Positions 46,754-57,551 of a stretch of DNA of 64,000 nucleotides are shown one piece after another. Source of the stretch: Collimonas sp. OK242 (GTDB taxonomy: Bacteria; Pseudomonadota; Gammaproteobacteria; Burkholderiales; Burkholderiaceae_D); assembly GCF_900107095.1 (NCBI RefSeq), contig NZ_FNOR01000008.1, positions 113,138-177,137 of the forward strand, written 5' to 3'. Each line of letters starts with the position of its first letter. Position 1 is the first letter of the stretch. The position numbers and the translations under genes were made by a program. A model generated the notes under the pieces. That model was given only the letters and a program-made list of their open reading frames with translations, made no database searches and had not been told where the DNA came from.

Positions 46754-47986
46754 ATGGCAACTGCAGCACGCAGCGTCGCAGGCTCACGACAGGTCAAGGA
46801 GTGGGTGTTTGTCTGGGAGGGCAAAGATAAAAAGGGCAAGGTAGTGCGTGGCGAATTGCGCGCAGGCAGCGAGACCGTGGTCAACGTCACCATGCGGCGC
46901 CAGGGGATCCTGGTCACCAAAGTCAAAAAGAAGACCTTCAGCAGCGGGAAGAAAATTTCCGACAAGGATATTTCCCTGTTTACGCGTCAGCTGGCCACCA
47001 TGATGAAGGCCGGCGTGCCGCTGCTGCAGTCTTTCGATATCGTGGCCAAGGGCCATGCCAATCCGTCAGTATCGAAACTGGTCAATGACATCCGTGGCGA
47101 TGTCGAAACCGGAACCAGCCTGAGCCAGGCTTTCCGCAAGTTCCCGCTGTATTTCGACCCGCTTTTCTGCAATCTGGTCGGCGCCGGCGAGCAGGCCGGT
47201 ATCCTTGAAGACTTGCTGGAACGGCTGGCAATCTACAAAGAAAAAACCCTTGCCATCAAAAGCAAGATCAAATCCGCCATGTTCTATCCAGTCTCTATTC
47301 TGGCGGTGGCCTTTGTCGTTACGGCAGTCATCATGATCTGGGTAGTACCAGCATTCAAAAGCGTATTCTCCAGCTTCGGCGCCGACTTGCCGGCACCGAC
47401 CCTGTTCGTGATGGCCATCTCGGATTTCATGGTGTCTAACTGGTACATCATCTTCCCTACCATATTTGCCGGCCTGTATCTGTTCTTCCAATCCTGGAGA
47501 CGCTCGCTGAAAGTGCAGCGCTTCATGGACCAGCTGCTGCTAAAAGCGCCGATTTTCGGCCCGGTGATACGTAAGGCCACGATTGCGCGCTGGACCCGCA
47601 CTTTGGCAACCATGTTTGCCGCCGGCGTGCCATTGGTCGAGTCGCTCGATTCGGTAGGCGGCGCGTCCGGCAACGCCGTCTATCTGGACGCAACCAAGAA
47701 AATCCAGAGCGAAGTCAGCACCGGCACCAGTTTGACGACCGCCATGGAAAACGCCAATGTGTTCCCGAACATGGTGACGCAGATGGTCTCAATCGGCGAA
47801 GAGTCCGGTTCGCTGGATAACATGCTGGGTAAAGTTGCCGATTTCTACGAAGCCGAAGTGGACGATGCAGTCGCGTCCTTGTCCAGCCTGATGGAACCTT
47901 TGATCATGGTCATCCTGGGCGTACTGATCGGTGGCCTGGTGATTGCCATGTATCTGCCAATTTTCAAACTGGGTTCGGTGGTCTGA
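46754..47986 (+). CDS. pilC: type IV pilus inner-membrane platform protein PilC
   Basis: Integral platform protein on which PilB turns, 410 residues. Two homologous T2SF domains (about 70-195 and 275-398) carry LFTRQLATMMKAGVPLLQSFDIV and WTRTLATMFAAGVPLVESLDSV, with three membrane helices (about 175-195, 225-243 and 380-402). AGGGGA lies seven bases before the ATG. Its stop codon overlaps the pilD start (TGATG), so the two are translationally coupled. Confidence 0.96.
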   Translation: MATAARSVAGSRQVKEWVFVWEGKDKKGKVVRGELRAGSETVVNVTMRRQGILVTKVKKKTFSSGKKISDKDISLFTRQLATMMKAGVPLLQSFDIVAKGHANPSVSKLVNDIRGDVETGTSLSQAFRKFPLYFDPLFCNLVGAGEQAGILEDLLERLAIYKEKTLAIKSKIKSAMFYPVSILAVAFVVTAVIMIWVVPAFKSVFSSFGADLPAPTLFVMAISDFMVSNWYIIFPTIFAGLYLFFQSWRRSLKVQRFMDQLLLKAPIFGPVIRKATIARWTRTLATMFAAGVPLVESLDSVGGASGNAVYLDATKKIQSEVSTGTSLTTAMENANVFPNMVTQMVSIGEESGSLDNMLGKVADFYEAEVDDAVASLSSLMEPLIMVILGVLIGGLVIAMYLPIFKLGSVV

Positions 47987-48852
47987 TGCAAGATGGTATT
48001 TTTTTCCTGGCGGCGGGAAGCCTGCTTCCCACCGCACTGGCAGCTGTTTTCGGATTGTTGATCGGCAGTTTCCTGAATGTAGTGATTCATAGATTGCCGA
48101 TCATGATGCAGCGTGAATCGGACAATTATGTCGCCCACGAAAGCGGCAAACCGCTGCCGCATACCGAGCGCTACAACCTGGTGGTGCCGCGTTCGGCCTG
48201 TCCGCATTGCAAACGCCAGATCGGCGCGCTGGAGAATGTACCGGTGCTGAGTTACCTGGCTTTGCGCGGTAAATGCGCTGGCTGCAAAACCCCCATCTCC
48301 GTGCGTTATCCGCTGGTCGAAGCATTGAGCGGCGGCCTGTCAGCCCTGCTGATCTGGCACTTCGGCAGCGGTTGGCTTGGTCTGTCCACCCTGGTGTTTG
48401 TGTATCTGCTGATCGCGATGACATTTATCGATGCCGATACGCAGTTGCTGCCCGACGATCTGACTCTGCCTTTGTTATGGATCGGCCTGCTGCTTAACCT
48501 GTCCGGCCTGTTCGTGCCGCTGCAGGACGCAGTGATCGGCGCTGCGGCCGGCTATCTGAGCCTGTGGGCGATTTACTGGGCATTCAAGCTGCTGACCGGC
48601 AAAGAGGGCATGGGTTACGGCGATTTCAAGCTGTTGGCCGCGCTTGGCGCCTGGCTGGGCTGGAAAATGCTCCCCATCATTATCCTGCTTTCATCATTGG
48701 TAGGAGCGGCAGTCGGCATTGCACTCATCGTGTTTACCCGCCGCGGACGCGACAAACCGATCCCGTTCGGCCCCTATCTGGCTGGCGCCGGCTTGCTCGC
48801 GATGCTGTATGGCCGAACAATTCTGGAAACTTATTTCGGTTTTGCCACCTAA
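47986..48852 (+). CDS. pilD: prepilin peptidase/N-methyltransferase PilD
   Basis: Inner-membrane aspartic protease that cuts and methylates type IV prepilins, 288 residues. The N-terminal cytoplasmic loop carries two zinc CxxC pairs (CPHCKRQIG and CAGCKTPI). The catalytic aspartates lie in FIDADTQLLPDDLTLPLLW and GYGDFKLLAALGAWLGW. Eight membrane helices are predicted. The ATG overlaps the pilC stop codon by one base. coaE follows seven bases after. Confidence 0.96.
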   Translation: MQDGIFFLAAGSLLPTALAAVFGLLIGSFLNVVIHRLPIMMQRESDNYVAHESGKPLPHTERYNLVVPRSACPHCKRQIGALENVPVLSYLALRGKCAGCKTPISVRYPLVEALSGGLSALLIWHFGSGWLGLSTLVFVYLLIAMTFIDADTQLLPDDLTLPLLWIGLLLNLSGLFVPLQDAVIGAAAGYLSLWAIYWAFKLLTGKEGMGYGDFKLLAALGAWLGWKMLPIIILLSSLVGAAVGIALIVFTRRGRDKPIPFGPYLAGAGLLAMLYGRTILETYFGFAT

Positions 48853-48858
48853 CATCGT

Positions 48859-49512
48859 ATGAACCAGCACGATGCGGCTAATGACGATAAGCCGCCGCCA
48901 ACTACGCACAGATTTACCGTCGGCCTGACCGGCGGTATCGGCAGCGGCAAAACCACCGTTGCCAACATGTTCGCCGAACGCGGCGCAGCCGTCATCGACA
49001 CCGATGCCATTGCCCATCAGCTGACCGCGGCGAACGGCATCGCCATCGCGCCGATTATTGCCGAATTCGGCAGCGCCTTCATCGACGCCAGCGGCGCCAT
49101 GGACAGAGCCAAAATGCGTGCCCATGTATTTTCAGATGCTTCGGCAAAACAGCGCCTGGAATCGATTTTGCACCCCTTGATTCGTGCCGAAACCGCCAAC
49201 GCGGCAGAACGTGCTGAAGGCGCGTATGTCATTTTCGTCGTGCCGCTATTGATAGAGTCCGGCAACTGGACCCAACGGATTAAGCGCACACTGGTCGTGG
49301 ATTGCGACGAACAGGTTCAATTACGCCGCGTGATGCAGCGCAATGCGCTAAGCGAGTCACAAGTCCGGGCCATCATGGCGACACAAGCCACCAGACAGCA
49401 ACGCCTGCAGGCCGCCGACGATGTGATTGTCAATAATAGCGAGCCGGCAGCGCTATTGCCGCAAGTGGCTCAATTACATGCGCTATATGAAGCAATGAGT
49501 AGATCGTTATAA
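48859..49512 (+). CDS. coaE: dephospho-CoA kinase
   Basis: Last enzyme of coenzyme A synthesis, 217 residues. The P-loop GLTGGIGSGKTTVANMFAERGA lies near residue 20, and VIDTDAIAHQL is the typical lid entry, with HPLIRAE and FVVPLLIESG downstream. Residues 1-15 are a short extension absent from E. coli CoaE. pilD precedes it by six bases; the pilD-coaE-zapD-yacG order is widespread in betaproteobacteria. Confidence 0.96.
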   Translation: MNQHDAANDDKPPPTTHRFTVGLTGGIGSGKTTVANMFAERGAAVIDTDAIAHQLTAANGIAIAPIIAEFGSAFIDASGAMDRAKMRAHVFSDASAKQRLESILHPLIRAETANAAERAEGAYVIFVVPLLIESGNWTQRIKRTLVVDCDEQVQLRRVMQRNALSESQVRAIMATQATRQQRLQAADDVIVNNSEPAALLPQVAQLHALYEAMSRSL

Positions 49513-49668
49513 TGGTATAAAGCTTTATATCAAAGCCTCGTATTAAAACTCTATTTTTCAGGCGAAAAACCGCTCGCTCGATGTTAAAAATAGAAGGGCA
49601 TTTGTAATTTCTGTTCGCATCGTTCAGAATCATGTCTTATCCGGCTCAAATTCTTAAGGGATGTCACT

Positions 49669-50424
49669 TTGATCGTCTACGAATATCCTTTCAACGAGCG
49701 CATTCGCACCCTGTTGCGGCTGGAAGACCTGCACGAAAGATTTGGTTTTTTCGTGCAACAGGAAAGTCCGTTACAGCACCATGTCGCGCTCTCCACCATT
49801 TTCGAAATGCTGGAGGTCGCCGGACGCGCCGATCTGAAATCGGATCTGTTGCAAGAACTGGAACGGCAAAGGCAAACCCTGCTCGGCTTTAAATCCAATC
49901 CGAACGTCGCCCCCGATATGCTGGACGCCATCTTGCAAGAGATAGACAGGGTCAGCACCGCACTCATGGCGACCCAGGGGAAAACCGGCCAGCATATACG
50001 CGAAAATGAATGGCTGATGAGCATTCGCGGCCGCACCATCATTCCCGGCGGCGCCTGTGAATTCGACCTGCCTTCGTATTACGCCTGGCAGCAACTCCCG
50101 GCGGAACAACGATTTACCGATATCATTGGCTGGTTCGGACCATTGGCGCCCTTGTTCGACGCCATCAGCATCGTATTGCGATTACTGCGAGAAACCGGAA
50201 GTTCAGTAAAGATAGATGCACAAAATGGCAGTTATCAGCAAATGCTGCAAGGGAAGTCATATCAAATGCTACGCTTGATCATCGATGAACAGCTGGGCGC
50301 CATTCCTGAAATATCGGCCAACAAGTACATGCTGTGGGTGCGCTTTACCAGACAGGGTGGCGATCTGAAGGCCAAAGCGTATGAGGGCGATGTACCGTTT
50401 GAGCTGACTCTTTGTAATTTTTAA
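49669..50424 (+). CDS. zapD: cell division protein ZapD
   Basis: FtsZ-bundling protein that stabilises the Z-ring, 251 residues. The alpha-helical N-terminal domain ([22 protein letters not shown]) and the beta-sheet C-terminus are typical of ZapD (formerly DUF1342). The start is TTG at 49669, with AAGGGA seven bases upstream, and the sequence begins [13 protein letters not shown], as expected for the family. FtsZ itself is encoded at 60-61 kb on the other strand. Confidence 0.95.
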   Translation: MIVYEYPFNERIRTLLRLEDLHERFGFFVQQESPLQHHVALSTIFEMLEVAGRADLKSDLLQELERQRQTLLGFKSNPNVAPDMLDAILQEIDRVSTALMATQGKTGQHIRENEWLMSIRGRTIIPGGACEFDLPSYYAWQQLPAEQRFTDIIGWFGPLAPLFDAISIVLRLLRETGSSVKIDAQNGSYQQMLQGKSYQMLRLIIDEQLGAIPEISANKYMLWVRFTRQGGDLKAKAYEGDVPFELTLCNF

Positions 50425-50445
50425 ATGTTTTTTGAATAGATTTGT

Positions 50446-50634
50446 ATGACTACTACCGTTGATTGCCCGACTTGCGGCACAAAAGTTGAATGGATTGCAG
50501 CTAACCAGTTCCGGCCGTTTTGCTCGGAACGCTGCAAGCAGATCGATCTGGGTGCCTGGGCTGAAGAAAAATACGCAATCCCTGCAGTCAATCCGCCGGA
50601 TGAGATTGACGATGATGGCAAGCTACCGCAGTAG
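50446..50634 (+). CDS. yacG: DNA gyrase inhibitor YacG
   Basis: A 62-residue zinc-ribbon protein that binds GyrB. The four zinc cysteines are in [10 protein letters not shown] and [22 protein letters not shown], the latter being the family signature. It follows zapD by 21 bases in one direction. The Nudix gene on the other strand ends 25 bases beyond it, and no strong terminator is visible in the 25-base gap. Confidence 0.95.
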   Translation: MTTTVDCPTCGTKVEWIAANQFRPFCSERCKQIDLGAWAEEKYAIPAVNPPDEIDDDGKLPQ

Positions 50635-50659
50635 TTGTCGGTAGATTAAACGTTAACCG

Positions 50660-51082
50660 TTAGCCGCCTTCCCGGCGCAATTCGTCCAGCCATTCAATCA
50701 AGGGAATCGCCGCCGGCAACAAGGGCTCCACGCCGACACTGCCTTGCCAGGAAAAAGCCTGCCCTTCCAGACTTTGCGGTTCACCACGCCATTCACGACT
50801 AATGTAGAAATGCAGCCGTACGCGCGCATGCGGATAGTGATGCTCAATCCCGCACCATGGCTCGGCAGAGGCGATTTCAATCCCCAGCTCTTCCATCAGC
50901 TCACGCTTGAGCGCATCGAAAATCGATTCGCCCGGCTCTACCTTCCCTCCCGGGAACTCCCAATATCCCGCCATCGGCTTACCTTCCGGCCGCTGGCCAA
51001 GCAGTACATCGCCGTTGGGCTTCATCAGAATGCCCACAGCCACATTCAGCGGCACCCGCTCAGGAGCAAGCAGCGCGCTCAA
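50660..51082 (-). CDS. mutT: 8-oxo-dGTP diphosphatase (MutT-type Nudix)
   Basis: A 140-residue Nudix hydrolase, predicted to remove 8-oxo-dGTP from the nucleotide pool. The Nudix box GGKVEPGESIFDALKRELMEELGIE is complete, and FPGGKVEPGE and YWEFPGG are typical of MutT. The start is TTG (51080-51082), overlapping the TGA stop of the DUF815 ATPase gene by three bases, so translation is probably coupled. In many betaproteobacteria this gene follows yacG and adjoins the same ATPase. Confidence 0.93.
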   Translation of the reverse strand: MSALLAPERVPLNVAVGILMKPNGDVLLGQRPEGKPMAGYWEFPGGKVEPGESIFDALKRELMEELGIEIASAEPWCGIEHHYPHARVRLHFYISREWRGEPQSLEGQAFSWQGSVGVEPLLPAAIPLIEWLDELRREGG

Positions 51083-51954
51083 GATTGCGTCATCCGGCCA
51101 GCGTAATCACGGGCAAATTGCCATGCAACCCGGCCCGAGCGCGAGGCACGTTGCAAGGCCCAGCGCAAAGCGTCGCCGCGGGCTTCGGCGATCTGCTCCG
51201 CAGTGCAGCCGAAATGGCCGAGCCAATGGCCGACGATATCCAGGTAATCGTCTTGCTTGAATGGATAAAACGACACCCACAAGCCGAACCGTTCTGAAAG
51301 TGAAATTTTTTCCTCGACGGTTTCACCCGGATGCAGGTCGCCGTCCTCGGTGGTTTTGTAAGTGGCATTGTCGGACATCCGTTCCGGCAGCAAATGGCGA
51401 CGGTTGGAAGTTGCATAAATCAACACATTGTCCGACTGTGCGGCTATGCTGCCGTCGAGCGCCACTTTGAGCGCCTTGTAACCGCTCTCGCCCTCTTCAA
51501 ACGACAGATCGTCGCAGAAAATGATGAACCGCTCAGGACGCTCGGCCACCAGATCGACAATGTCCGGCAATGCCGCCAAATCGTCTTTATCCACCTCTAT
51601 CAGGCGCAAACCCTGGGCTGCGTACTGGTTCAGGCAAGCTTTGATCAAGGACGACTTGCCGGTGCCGCGGGCGCCGGTCAACAACACGTTATTGGCGGGC
51701 CTGCCTGCGACGAACTGACGGGTATTCTGGTCGATCTGCTGCTTCTGTATTTCGATATTGTGCAGGTCCGACAGCGCAATATCCGAAATATGGCCAACTG
51801 CCTGCAAATAAGCTCCAGCCGATCCTCCGCGATGGCGCCAGCGAAAAGCTGTTGCGGCCTGCCAGTCGGGAGCCGCCTTGGCTTGCGGCAGGATGGATTC
51901 AAGGCGCGCCAGCAGGGTTTCGGCACGAAGTAGGAATTGATCTAATTGAGTCAT
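51079..51954 (-). CDS. DUF815 family AAA ATPase
   Basis: A 291-residue ATPase of unknown function. The Walker A motif GARGTGKSSLIKACLNQY lies near residue 100, the Walker B-like FIIFCDDLSFEEGE near 150, and VLIYATSNRRHLLPERM is the sensor 1 region. DUF815 proteins are widespread but uncharacterised to my knowledge. The C-terminal GRVAWQFARDYAG fits the helical lid. The gene overlaps the Nudix gene downstream and lies 158 bases from argJ upstream. Confidence 0.92.
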   Translation of the reverse strand: MTQLDQFLLRAETLLARLESILPQAKAAPDWQAATAFRWRHRGGSAGAYLQAVGHISDIALSDLHNIEIQKQQIDQNTRQFVAGRPANNVLLTGARGTGKSSLIKACLNQYAAQGLRLIEVDKDDLAALPDIVDLVAERPERFIIFCDDLSFEEGESGYKALKVALDGSIAAQSDNVLIYATSNRRHLLPERMSDNATYKTTEDGDLHPGETVEEKISLSERFGLWVSFYPFKQDDYLDIVGHWLGHFGCTAEQIAEARGDALRWALQRASRSGRVAWQFARDYAGRMTQS

Positions 51955-52055
51955 GGCTGAGGGAGGTCAATAGCGTTGCTGGCAGATGGAATGATTACCC
52001 CCATTCTGACGCAAAGAAAAACGATGCTGGATGAATATTATTTGTCGCAACGGAT

Positions 52056-52089
52056 CTGCCGCCCCGGCCGAAGCCGGCCAGGGCGGCAG
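52056..52089 (-). terminator. GC-rich hairpin after argJ (no T-run)
   Basis: CTGCCGCCC/GGGCGGCAG (52056-52064 with 52081-52089), with an inner GGCC/GGCC stem that on the minus strand is capped by a CTTCGG loop. It starts 24 bases after the argJ stop. Because no T-run follows, it is a weak terminator or a stabilising stem. Confidence 0.5.
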
Positions 52090-52112
52090 CTGCTCTTCGA
52101 AAAGCTGTCGCC

Positions 52113-53351
52113 TCAAGAACGATAGTCGGCGTTAATCGACACATAGTCATGCGATAAATCGCAAGTCCAGATGGTCGCCGCCGCATCGCCGCGCGCCAGC
52201 TGCACCCGTACTGTAATTTCGCTTTGTTTCATTACGCGCTGGCCGTCAGCTTCCTGGTATTCGGGATTGCGGCCGCCATTTTTGGCAACCAGCACGTCAT
52301 CCAGATACAGATCCAGTTTGCTGACATCCAGATCATCGACACCGGCATAGCCGATCGCCGCCAAAATCCGCCCGAGATTCGGATCGGAGGCGAAGAATGC
52401 CGTCTTGACCAGCGGCGAGTGGGCGATCGAATAGGCGATCTTGCGGCATTCGGCTACATCCTGCCCCTGCTCCACGGTGACCGTGATGAACTTGGTGGCG
52501 CCCTCGCCATCCCGAATGATCATTTGCGCCAGATGCTGCGAAATATCGGTGACAGCGGCTGCCAGCTCCACATATTCCGGGCTGTCGACGCTATTGACTT
52601 CCAGTTCGCCGGCGCCGGTGGCGATCAGCATGAACGAGTCATTGGTTGAAGTATCGCCGTCGATAGTGATGCAATTGAACGAGCGGTCGGCGGCCTGCCG
52701 CACCATCTGCTCCAGGACCGGCTGCGCCACCTTGGCATCGATAGCGAGGAAACCGAGCATGGTCGCCATATTCGGCTTGATCATGCCGGCACCCTTGCTG
52801 ATGCCCGACAGCGTCACCGCTTTGCCGGCTATCGTCAGGCGGCGCGAAGCAGCTTTCGGCTGGGTATCGGTGGTCATGATGGACTCGGCGGCATTAAACC
52901 AGTTGTCCCCCTTCAGATTGCGTATGGCCTGCGGCAAACCGGCGGTAACACGCTCCACCGGCAACGGCTCCAGAATCACCCCGGTCGAGAACGGCAATAT
53001 CTGCGCCGCGTGACAACCCAGCAATTCTGCAAGCGCATCGCAAGTGGCATTGGCTGCGGCCAGGCCGGCCTCACCGGTGCCGGCGTTGGCGTTGCCGGTA
53101 TTGATCAGCAGCGCACGGATCGGCTCGCCGGAAATCTCGGCAGCCGCCAGATGCGCCTTACTGACTTGCACCGGTGCGGCGCAAAACCGGTTTTGCGTAA
53201 ACACGCCGGCCACCGTCGCCGTCGCCGCCAGTTTCATCACCAGCAAGTCCTTGCGATTCGCTTTACGTACACCGGCCTCGGCGTGACCAAGTTCGATGCC
53301 GGCTACAGGCAGCAAGTCGGCGGCGACAGGAATAGGGGAATTGACGGCCAT
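52113..53351 (-). CDS. argJ: bifunctional glutamate N-acetyltransferase/N-acetylglutamate synthase
   Basis: Recycles acetyl groups in arginine synthesis, 412 residues. The autocleavage site lies in [16 protein letters not shown] (the Thr becomes the N-terminal nucleophile of the beta chain), with [17 protein letters not shown] and the C-terminal [18 protein letters not shown], all canonical. [17 protein letters not shown] is the substrate loop. AAGGA lies six bases before the ATG. It follows secA by 221 bases; the terminator between them suggests a separate promoter. Confidence 0.97.
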   Translation of the reverse strand: MAVNSPIPVAADLLPVAGIELGHAEAGVRKANRKDLLVMKLAATATVAGVFTQNRFCAAPVQVSKAHLAAAEISGEPIRALLINTGNANAGTGEAGLAAANATCDALAELLGCHAAQILPFSTGVILEPLPVERVTAGLPQAIRNLKGDNWFNAAESIMTTDTQPKAASRRLTIAGKAVTLSGISKGAGMIKPNMATMLGFLAIDAKVAQPVLEQMVRQAADRSFNCITIDGDTSTNDSFMLIATGAGELEVNSVDSPEYVELAAAVTDISQHLAQMIIRDGEGATKFITVTVEQGQDVAECRKIAYSIAHSPLVKTAFFASDPNLGRILAAIGYAGVDDLDVSKLDLYLDDVLVAKNGGRNPEYQEADGQRVMKQSEITVRVQLARGDAAATIWTCDLSHDYVSINADYRS

Positions 53352-53493
53352 GAGTATCCTTAACTAGGTGTAAATGTTAGCGGCGTTGGTTTGCCGAGAT
53401 TATGCGGTATTGGTCCGCTCGATTCAGGAGACGGAGATATTGGTCCAGACGCTTATTTTAAGGGTATGGCAGAGCCATGTGTAAATCTGCTGC

Positions 53494-53523
53494 AACAAAA
53501 GCAAAGGGCGGGTTTCCCCGCCC
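53494..53523 (-). terminator. secA terminator
   Basis: On the minus strand GGGCGGG-GAAA-CCCGCCC followed by TTTGCTTTTGTT (stem 53517-53523 with 53506-53512). It lies about 50 bases after the secA stop. Confidence 0.82.
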
Positions 53524-53572
53524 TGCTTTGCTTATTGCCTATTGCTTATTACCCGTCGCCAATCATTTCCGA

Positions 53573-56332
53573 TTACATCAGCTGGCCATGGCATTGCTTG
53601 TATTTCTTGCCACTGCCGCAAGGACAAGGATCGTTACGGCCGACTTTCGGTACTGCATTGCCCTGCTGGTGCGACTCGTCGCTGTGCGCCGTTGGCGCCA
53701 GCAATGCTTCCGGCGCCGCATTTGGATCGAAATCGGCGTGTTGATAGTGCACATTTTCGACGTGGGATTGCGCCATTTCTTCTTCTGCAGCAGCAATTTC
53801 TTCACGGTTTTCGATGCGTACTGTCATCACCACCTTGACCACTTCATTCTTGATCAGATCCAGCATCTGGCCGAACAACTCAAACGCTTCACGTTTGTAT
53901 TCCTGCTTCGGATTCTTTTGCGCGTAACCGCGCAGATGAATCCCCTGGCGCAGATGATCCAGCGCTGCCAGATGTTCGCGCCAATGGCTGTCGACGCTTT
54001 GCAGCATGACGCTGCGCTCGAAACCGGCAAACGATTCCTTGCCGACAATTTCGGTCTTGGCGTCATAGGAAGCGGTCGCCGCCGTCAGCACACGCTCCAG
54101 CAGCTCTTCGTCGCTCAGATTCGGCTCAGACTTCAGCATCGCGCCAAGTGGCACTTCCAGATGCAGGTCGGTGGCCAAGGCCGCTTCCAATGCCGGAATA
54201 TTCCACTGCTCTTCCAGCGACTCTTCCGGCACGTAGCTACGGAAAGTATCGTCCAGCACGCCTTCGCGCAACGATGCAACAGTCTCGGAAACGCCTTGCG
54301 CTTCCAGCAGCTCATTACGCTGCTGATAGATCACTTTACGCTGATCGTTGGCGACATCGTCATATTCCAGCAACTGCTTACGGATATCGAAGTTACGCGC
54401 CTCCACTTTGCGCTGCGCCGATTCGATCGAGCGCGATACGATACCAGCCTCGATCGGCTCGCCTTCCGGCATTTTCAGACGATCCATGATGGCGCGCACG
54501 CGGTCGCCGGCAAAGATACGCAGCAGGGCGTCATCCAGCGACAGATAGAAACGCGAAGAACCCGGATCGCCCTGGCGCGCGGCACGGCCACGCAGCTGGT
54601 TATCCACCCGGCGCGATTCGTGACGCTCGGTACCGATGATATGCAAGCCGCCCGCATTGACCACATGGTCATGCAGCGATTGCCATTCGTCGCGCAACTT
54701 GTCGGAGCGCAGTTGTTTTTCGGTTGCGCTGAGCGCCTCGTCTGCTTCGATGAACTGGATTTGCTTCTCGACATTTCCGCCCAACACGATGTCGGTGCCA
54801 CGACCCGCCATGTTGGTAGCGATGGTGATCGCCTTCGGCCGGCCTGCCTGTGCAATGATTTCCGCTTCGCGCGCATGTTGCTTGGCGTTCAGCACATTGT
54901 GCGGCAGCTGGGCTTTCGCCAGTATTCCCGCCAGCAATTCCGAATTTTCGATCGAGGTCGTACCCACCAGCACCGGCTGTCCGCGCTCGTAGCAATCCTG
55001 AATATCGTTCAGCATCGCATTGTATTTTTCCTGTGCAGTCTTGTAGACCTGATCCTGCCGGTCCTTGCGCTGATTCGGCCGGTTTTGCGGGATCACCACG
55101 GTTTCCAGACCGTAGATTTCCTGGAATTCGTAGGCTTCGGTATCGGCGGTACCGGTCATGCCGGCCAGCTTGCCGTACATGCGGAAGTAATTCTGGAACG
55201 TAATCGAGGCCAGGGTCTGATTCTCGTTCTGGATCTTGACGCCTTCTTTGGCTTCGACCGCCTGGTGCAAGCCATCCGACCAGCGGCGGCCAGTCATCAT
55301 GCGGCCGGTGAATTCATCGACAATGACGATTTCGCCATTTTGCACCACGTAGTGCTGATCCTTGAAGTACAGGGAGTGGGCACGCAGTGCGGCGTACAGG
55401 TGGTGAATCAGGCTGATGTTGGCAGCATCGTACAGCGATGCGCCTTCTGCCAGCAAGCCCATATTGGTGAGAATCTGCTCAGCCTTTTCGTGGCCGGCTT
55501 CCGTCAGCAAGACCTGATGCGCTTTTTCATCCTTGGTGTAATCGCCAGGCACTTCAACCTTGCCCTTGCCGTCCGGCGTTTCTTCGCCGATTTGCTGGAT
55601 CAGCATTGGCGGCACTTCATTGATCTTGTAATACAGATCGGTATGATTTTCAGCCTGGCCGGAAATGATCAGCGGGGTACGCGCTTCATCGATCAGGATC
55701 GAGTCGACTTCATCGACGATGGCGAAATTCAGGGTACGCTGCACGCGGTCCGTGGCGTCATACACCATGTTGTCGCGCAGATAATCGAAACCGAATTCGT
55801 TGTTGGTGCCGTAAGTAATATCAGCCGAGTAAGCAAGCTGCTTGGCATCGTGCTCAACCGAAGACAGGTTGACGCCGGTAGTCAGGCCGAGCCAGCTATA
55901 CAGGCGCCCCATCCACTCCGCATCGCGCTGCGCCAGGTAATCATTGACGGTTACCACGTGCACGCCCTTGCCGGTCAGCGCGTTCAGGTACGCTGGCAAG
56001 GTCGCCATCAATGTCTTGCCTTCGCCGGTGCCCATTTCGGCAATTTTTCCGTAATGCAATACCATGCCGCCGATCAACTGAACGTCGAAATGGCGCATTT
56101 TCAAGACCCGCTTACCGGCTTCGCGGCAAACCGCAAATGCTTCCGGCAACAAAGCGTCGAGCTTTTCGCCGCCGGCAATGCGTTGCTTCAGCTCCGGCGT
56201 CTTAGCCTGCAGCTCAGCATCGGACAGCTTTTCGAATGCCGGTTCAAGTGCATTTATTTGTCGGACGACTTTTTTATATTGTTTGAGCAGGCGCTGGTTG
56301 CGGCTACCGAAAATCTGGGTCAGTAATGACAT
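53573..56332 (-). CDS. secA: protein translocase ATPase SecA
   Basis: Motor that drives preproteins through SecYEG, 919 residues. The first ATPase domain has [20 protein letters not shown] and [17 protein letters not shown]; the second has [14 protein letters not shown]. The C-terminal zinc domain is [17 protein letters not shown], for SecB and lipids. A Pro/Ala linker precedes it. Long frames on the opposite strand are not real. The gene is preceded by an M23 peptidase, 211 bases upstream, and the lpxC-dciA-secA neighbourhood matches the gammaproteobacterial order. Confidence 0.98.
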   Translation of the reverse strand: MSLLTQIFGSRNQRLLKQYKKVVRQINALEPAFEKLSDAELQAKTPELKQRIAGGEKLDALLPEAFAVCREAGKRVLKMRHFDVQLIGGMVLHYGKIAEMGTGEGKTLMATLPAYLNALTGKGVHVVTVNDYLAQRDAEWMGRLYSWLGLTTGVNLSSVEHDAKQLAYSADITYGTNNEFGFDYLRDNMVYDATDRVQRTLNFAIVDEVDSILIDEARTPLIISGQAENHTDLYYKINEVPPMLIQQIGEETPDGKGKVEVPGDYTKDEKAHQVLLTEAGHEKAEQILTNMGLLAEGASLYDAANISLIHHLYAALRAHSLYFKDQHYVVQNGEIVIVDEFTGRMMTGRRWSDGLHQAVEAKEGVKIQNENQTLASITFQNYFRMYGKLAGMTGTADTEAYEFQEIYGLETVVIPQNRPNQRKDRQDQVYKTAQEKYNAMLNDIQDCYERGQPVLVGTTSIENSELLAGILAKAQLPHNVLNAKQHAREAEIIAQAGRPKAITIATNMAGRGTDIVLGGNVEKQIQFIEADEALSATEKQLRSDKLRDEWQSLHDHVVNAGGLHIIGTERHESRRVDNQLRGRAARQGDPGSSRFYLSLDDALLRIFAGDRVRAIMDRLKMPEGEPIEAGIVSRSIESAQRKVEARNFDIRKQLLEYDDVANDQRKVIYQQRNELLEAQGVSETVASLREGVLDDTFRSYVPEESLEEQWNIPALEAALATDLHLEVPLGAMLKSEPNLSDEELLERVLTAATASYDAKTEIVGKESFAGFERSVMLQSVDSHWREHLAALDHLRQGIHLRGYAQKNPKQEYKREAFELFGQMLDLIKNEVVKVVMTVRIENREEIAAAEEEMAQSHVENVHYQHADFDPNAAPEALLAPTAHSDESHQQGNAVPKVGRNDPCPCGSGKKYKQCHGQLM

Positions 56333-56543
56333 GCTTGGATTCTAAAAAAAAGCGCCGGCGGCATTCCGTGGCATCTTGTGAATGAACACGAAACCGGGCT
56401 GTGGCTAAATGAATAATCGGAGAATTTTATCATGCAGTCCCCGTCACATTGGGGTTATGCGCCAGGAAACAATAGCAAGTTGCGCAAATTGTGCCGCATT
56501 GGCCATGCCCCCGAGCAATACTGCTTGCATTACAACAACATCC

Positions 56544-57497
56544 TTACTTTTCTGCCAATATTGCCGCCTTGGCCAGATCTGTGCCGGCATTCAGGAATTT
56601 GCGCGGATCCTGCGCCACGCCTTTGATTCTTACCTCGAAATGCAAATGCGGCCCGGTGGAGCGGCCTGTGGTGCCAAGATCGGCAATATGCTGGCCGCGT
56701 TGCACGATGTCGCCCACTTTGACGAACAGCCTCGACGCATGCGCATAGCGGGTGATGATGTCGTTGCCGTGGTCGATATCGAGCATGTTGCCGTATTGCG
56801 GGTGATATTCGGCAGCAATCACCACCCCCGCAGCTGCGGCGACGATGGCGGTGCCGACCGCTGCCGGAAAATCCAGCCCTTCATGAAATGCGCTGCGGCC
56901 GGTGAACGGATCGAGCCGCCAGCCAAAGCTTGATGAATTGTAGTTAACGTTAACCGGTTGGTTGGTTGGCAACAGCTTGGATTTGATACGGTCGCTCATC
57001 AGCACGGTTTCAACCACGTTCAGATAATCGGCGCGATAACCGACATCGCGCGACATGGCGTCCAGTGCTTGCTGGAACTCGCTCATGCTCATGTCGTGAG
57101 AGCGCCGGTCATACAGGCTGCTGGATTCGGCGCCGCCGCGTCCGGGCGCCTCCTTGAAATTGAACTCTTCCGGCTTGACGCCTGCCAAGCCCTGGACCCG
57201 CTCGCCCAGCGCGTCCAGGCGCATCAGCTGCGCCTGCATTTCACCGAGCTTGACGGCCATCGCCGCCAGATTTTCTTTCAGGTATTTGTCTTTATCCTGC
57301 AGTCCGGCCGCAGAGCTGCCGGCTGCCTTGCCGGCAAACGGCAGGCCGACCGCGTAGCGGGCTGTGAGGAAATACAGCAATCCGGTCGCCAGCAATACCG
57401 CCAATAAAAAGGCGGCGATCATCAATGCGATGTGCCTGGCGCCTAAAGTGATGGATTTTGCGCGATTAAATCGCGGGTGCAACAGAATTACCTGCAT
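56544..57497 (-). CDS. M23 family peptidoglycan metallopeptidase
   Basis: A 317-residue protein with an N-terminal membrane helix (about 23-46, IALMIAAFLLAVLLATGLLYFL), a coiled-coil segment (about 75-105), and a lysostaphin-type LytM domain at the C-terminus. The zinc ligands are visible: HEGLDFPAAVGT (His, Asp) near residue 206 and HLHFEVRI near residue 285, with TRYAHASRLFVKVGD between them. An endopeptidase of the envelope or an EnvC/NlpD-type activator of amidases is most likely. It is divergent from dciA (54 bases) and lies upstream of secA. Confidence 0.92.
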   Translation of the reverse strand: MQVILLHPRFNRAKSITLGARHIALMIAAFLLAVLLATGLLYFLTARYAVGLPFAGKAAGSSAAGLQDKDKYLKENLAAMAVKLGEMQAQLMRLDALGERVQGLAGVKPEEFNFKEAPGRGGAESSSLYDRRSHDMSMSEFQQALDAMSRDVGYRADYLNVVETVLMSDRIKSKLLPTNQPVNVNYNSSSFGWRLDPFTGRSAFHEGLDFPAAVGTAIVAAAAGVVIAAEYHPQYGNMLDIDHGNDIITRYAHASRLFVKVGDIVQRGQHIADLGTTGRSTGPHLHFEVRIKGVAQDPRKFLNAGTDLAKAAILAEK

Positions 57498-57551
57498 CGC
57501 AGCTCCGGTGACACCCTTAGCGGGTCACAGGTGTGATAAGGTTTCACCATC

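Noticed and set aside
53477-56326. A 949-codon open frame on the plus strand opposite secA
   Set aside because: It is antisense to an unmistakable SecA. Long shadow frames are common in GC-rich coding DNA, and the translation has no recognisable family or composition.
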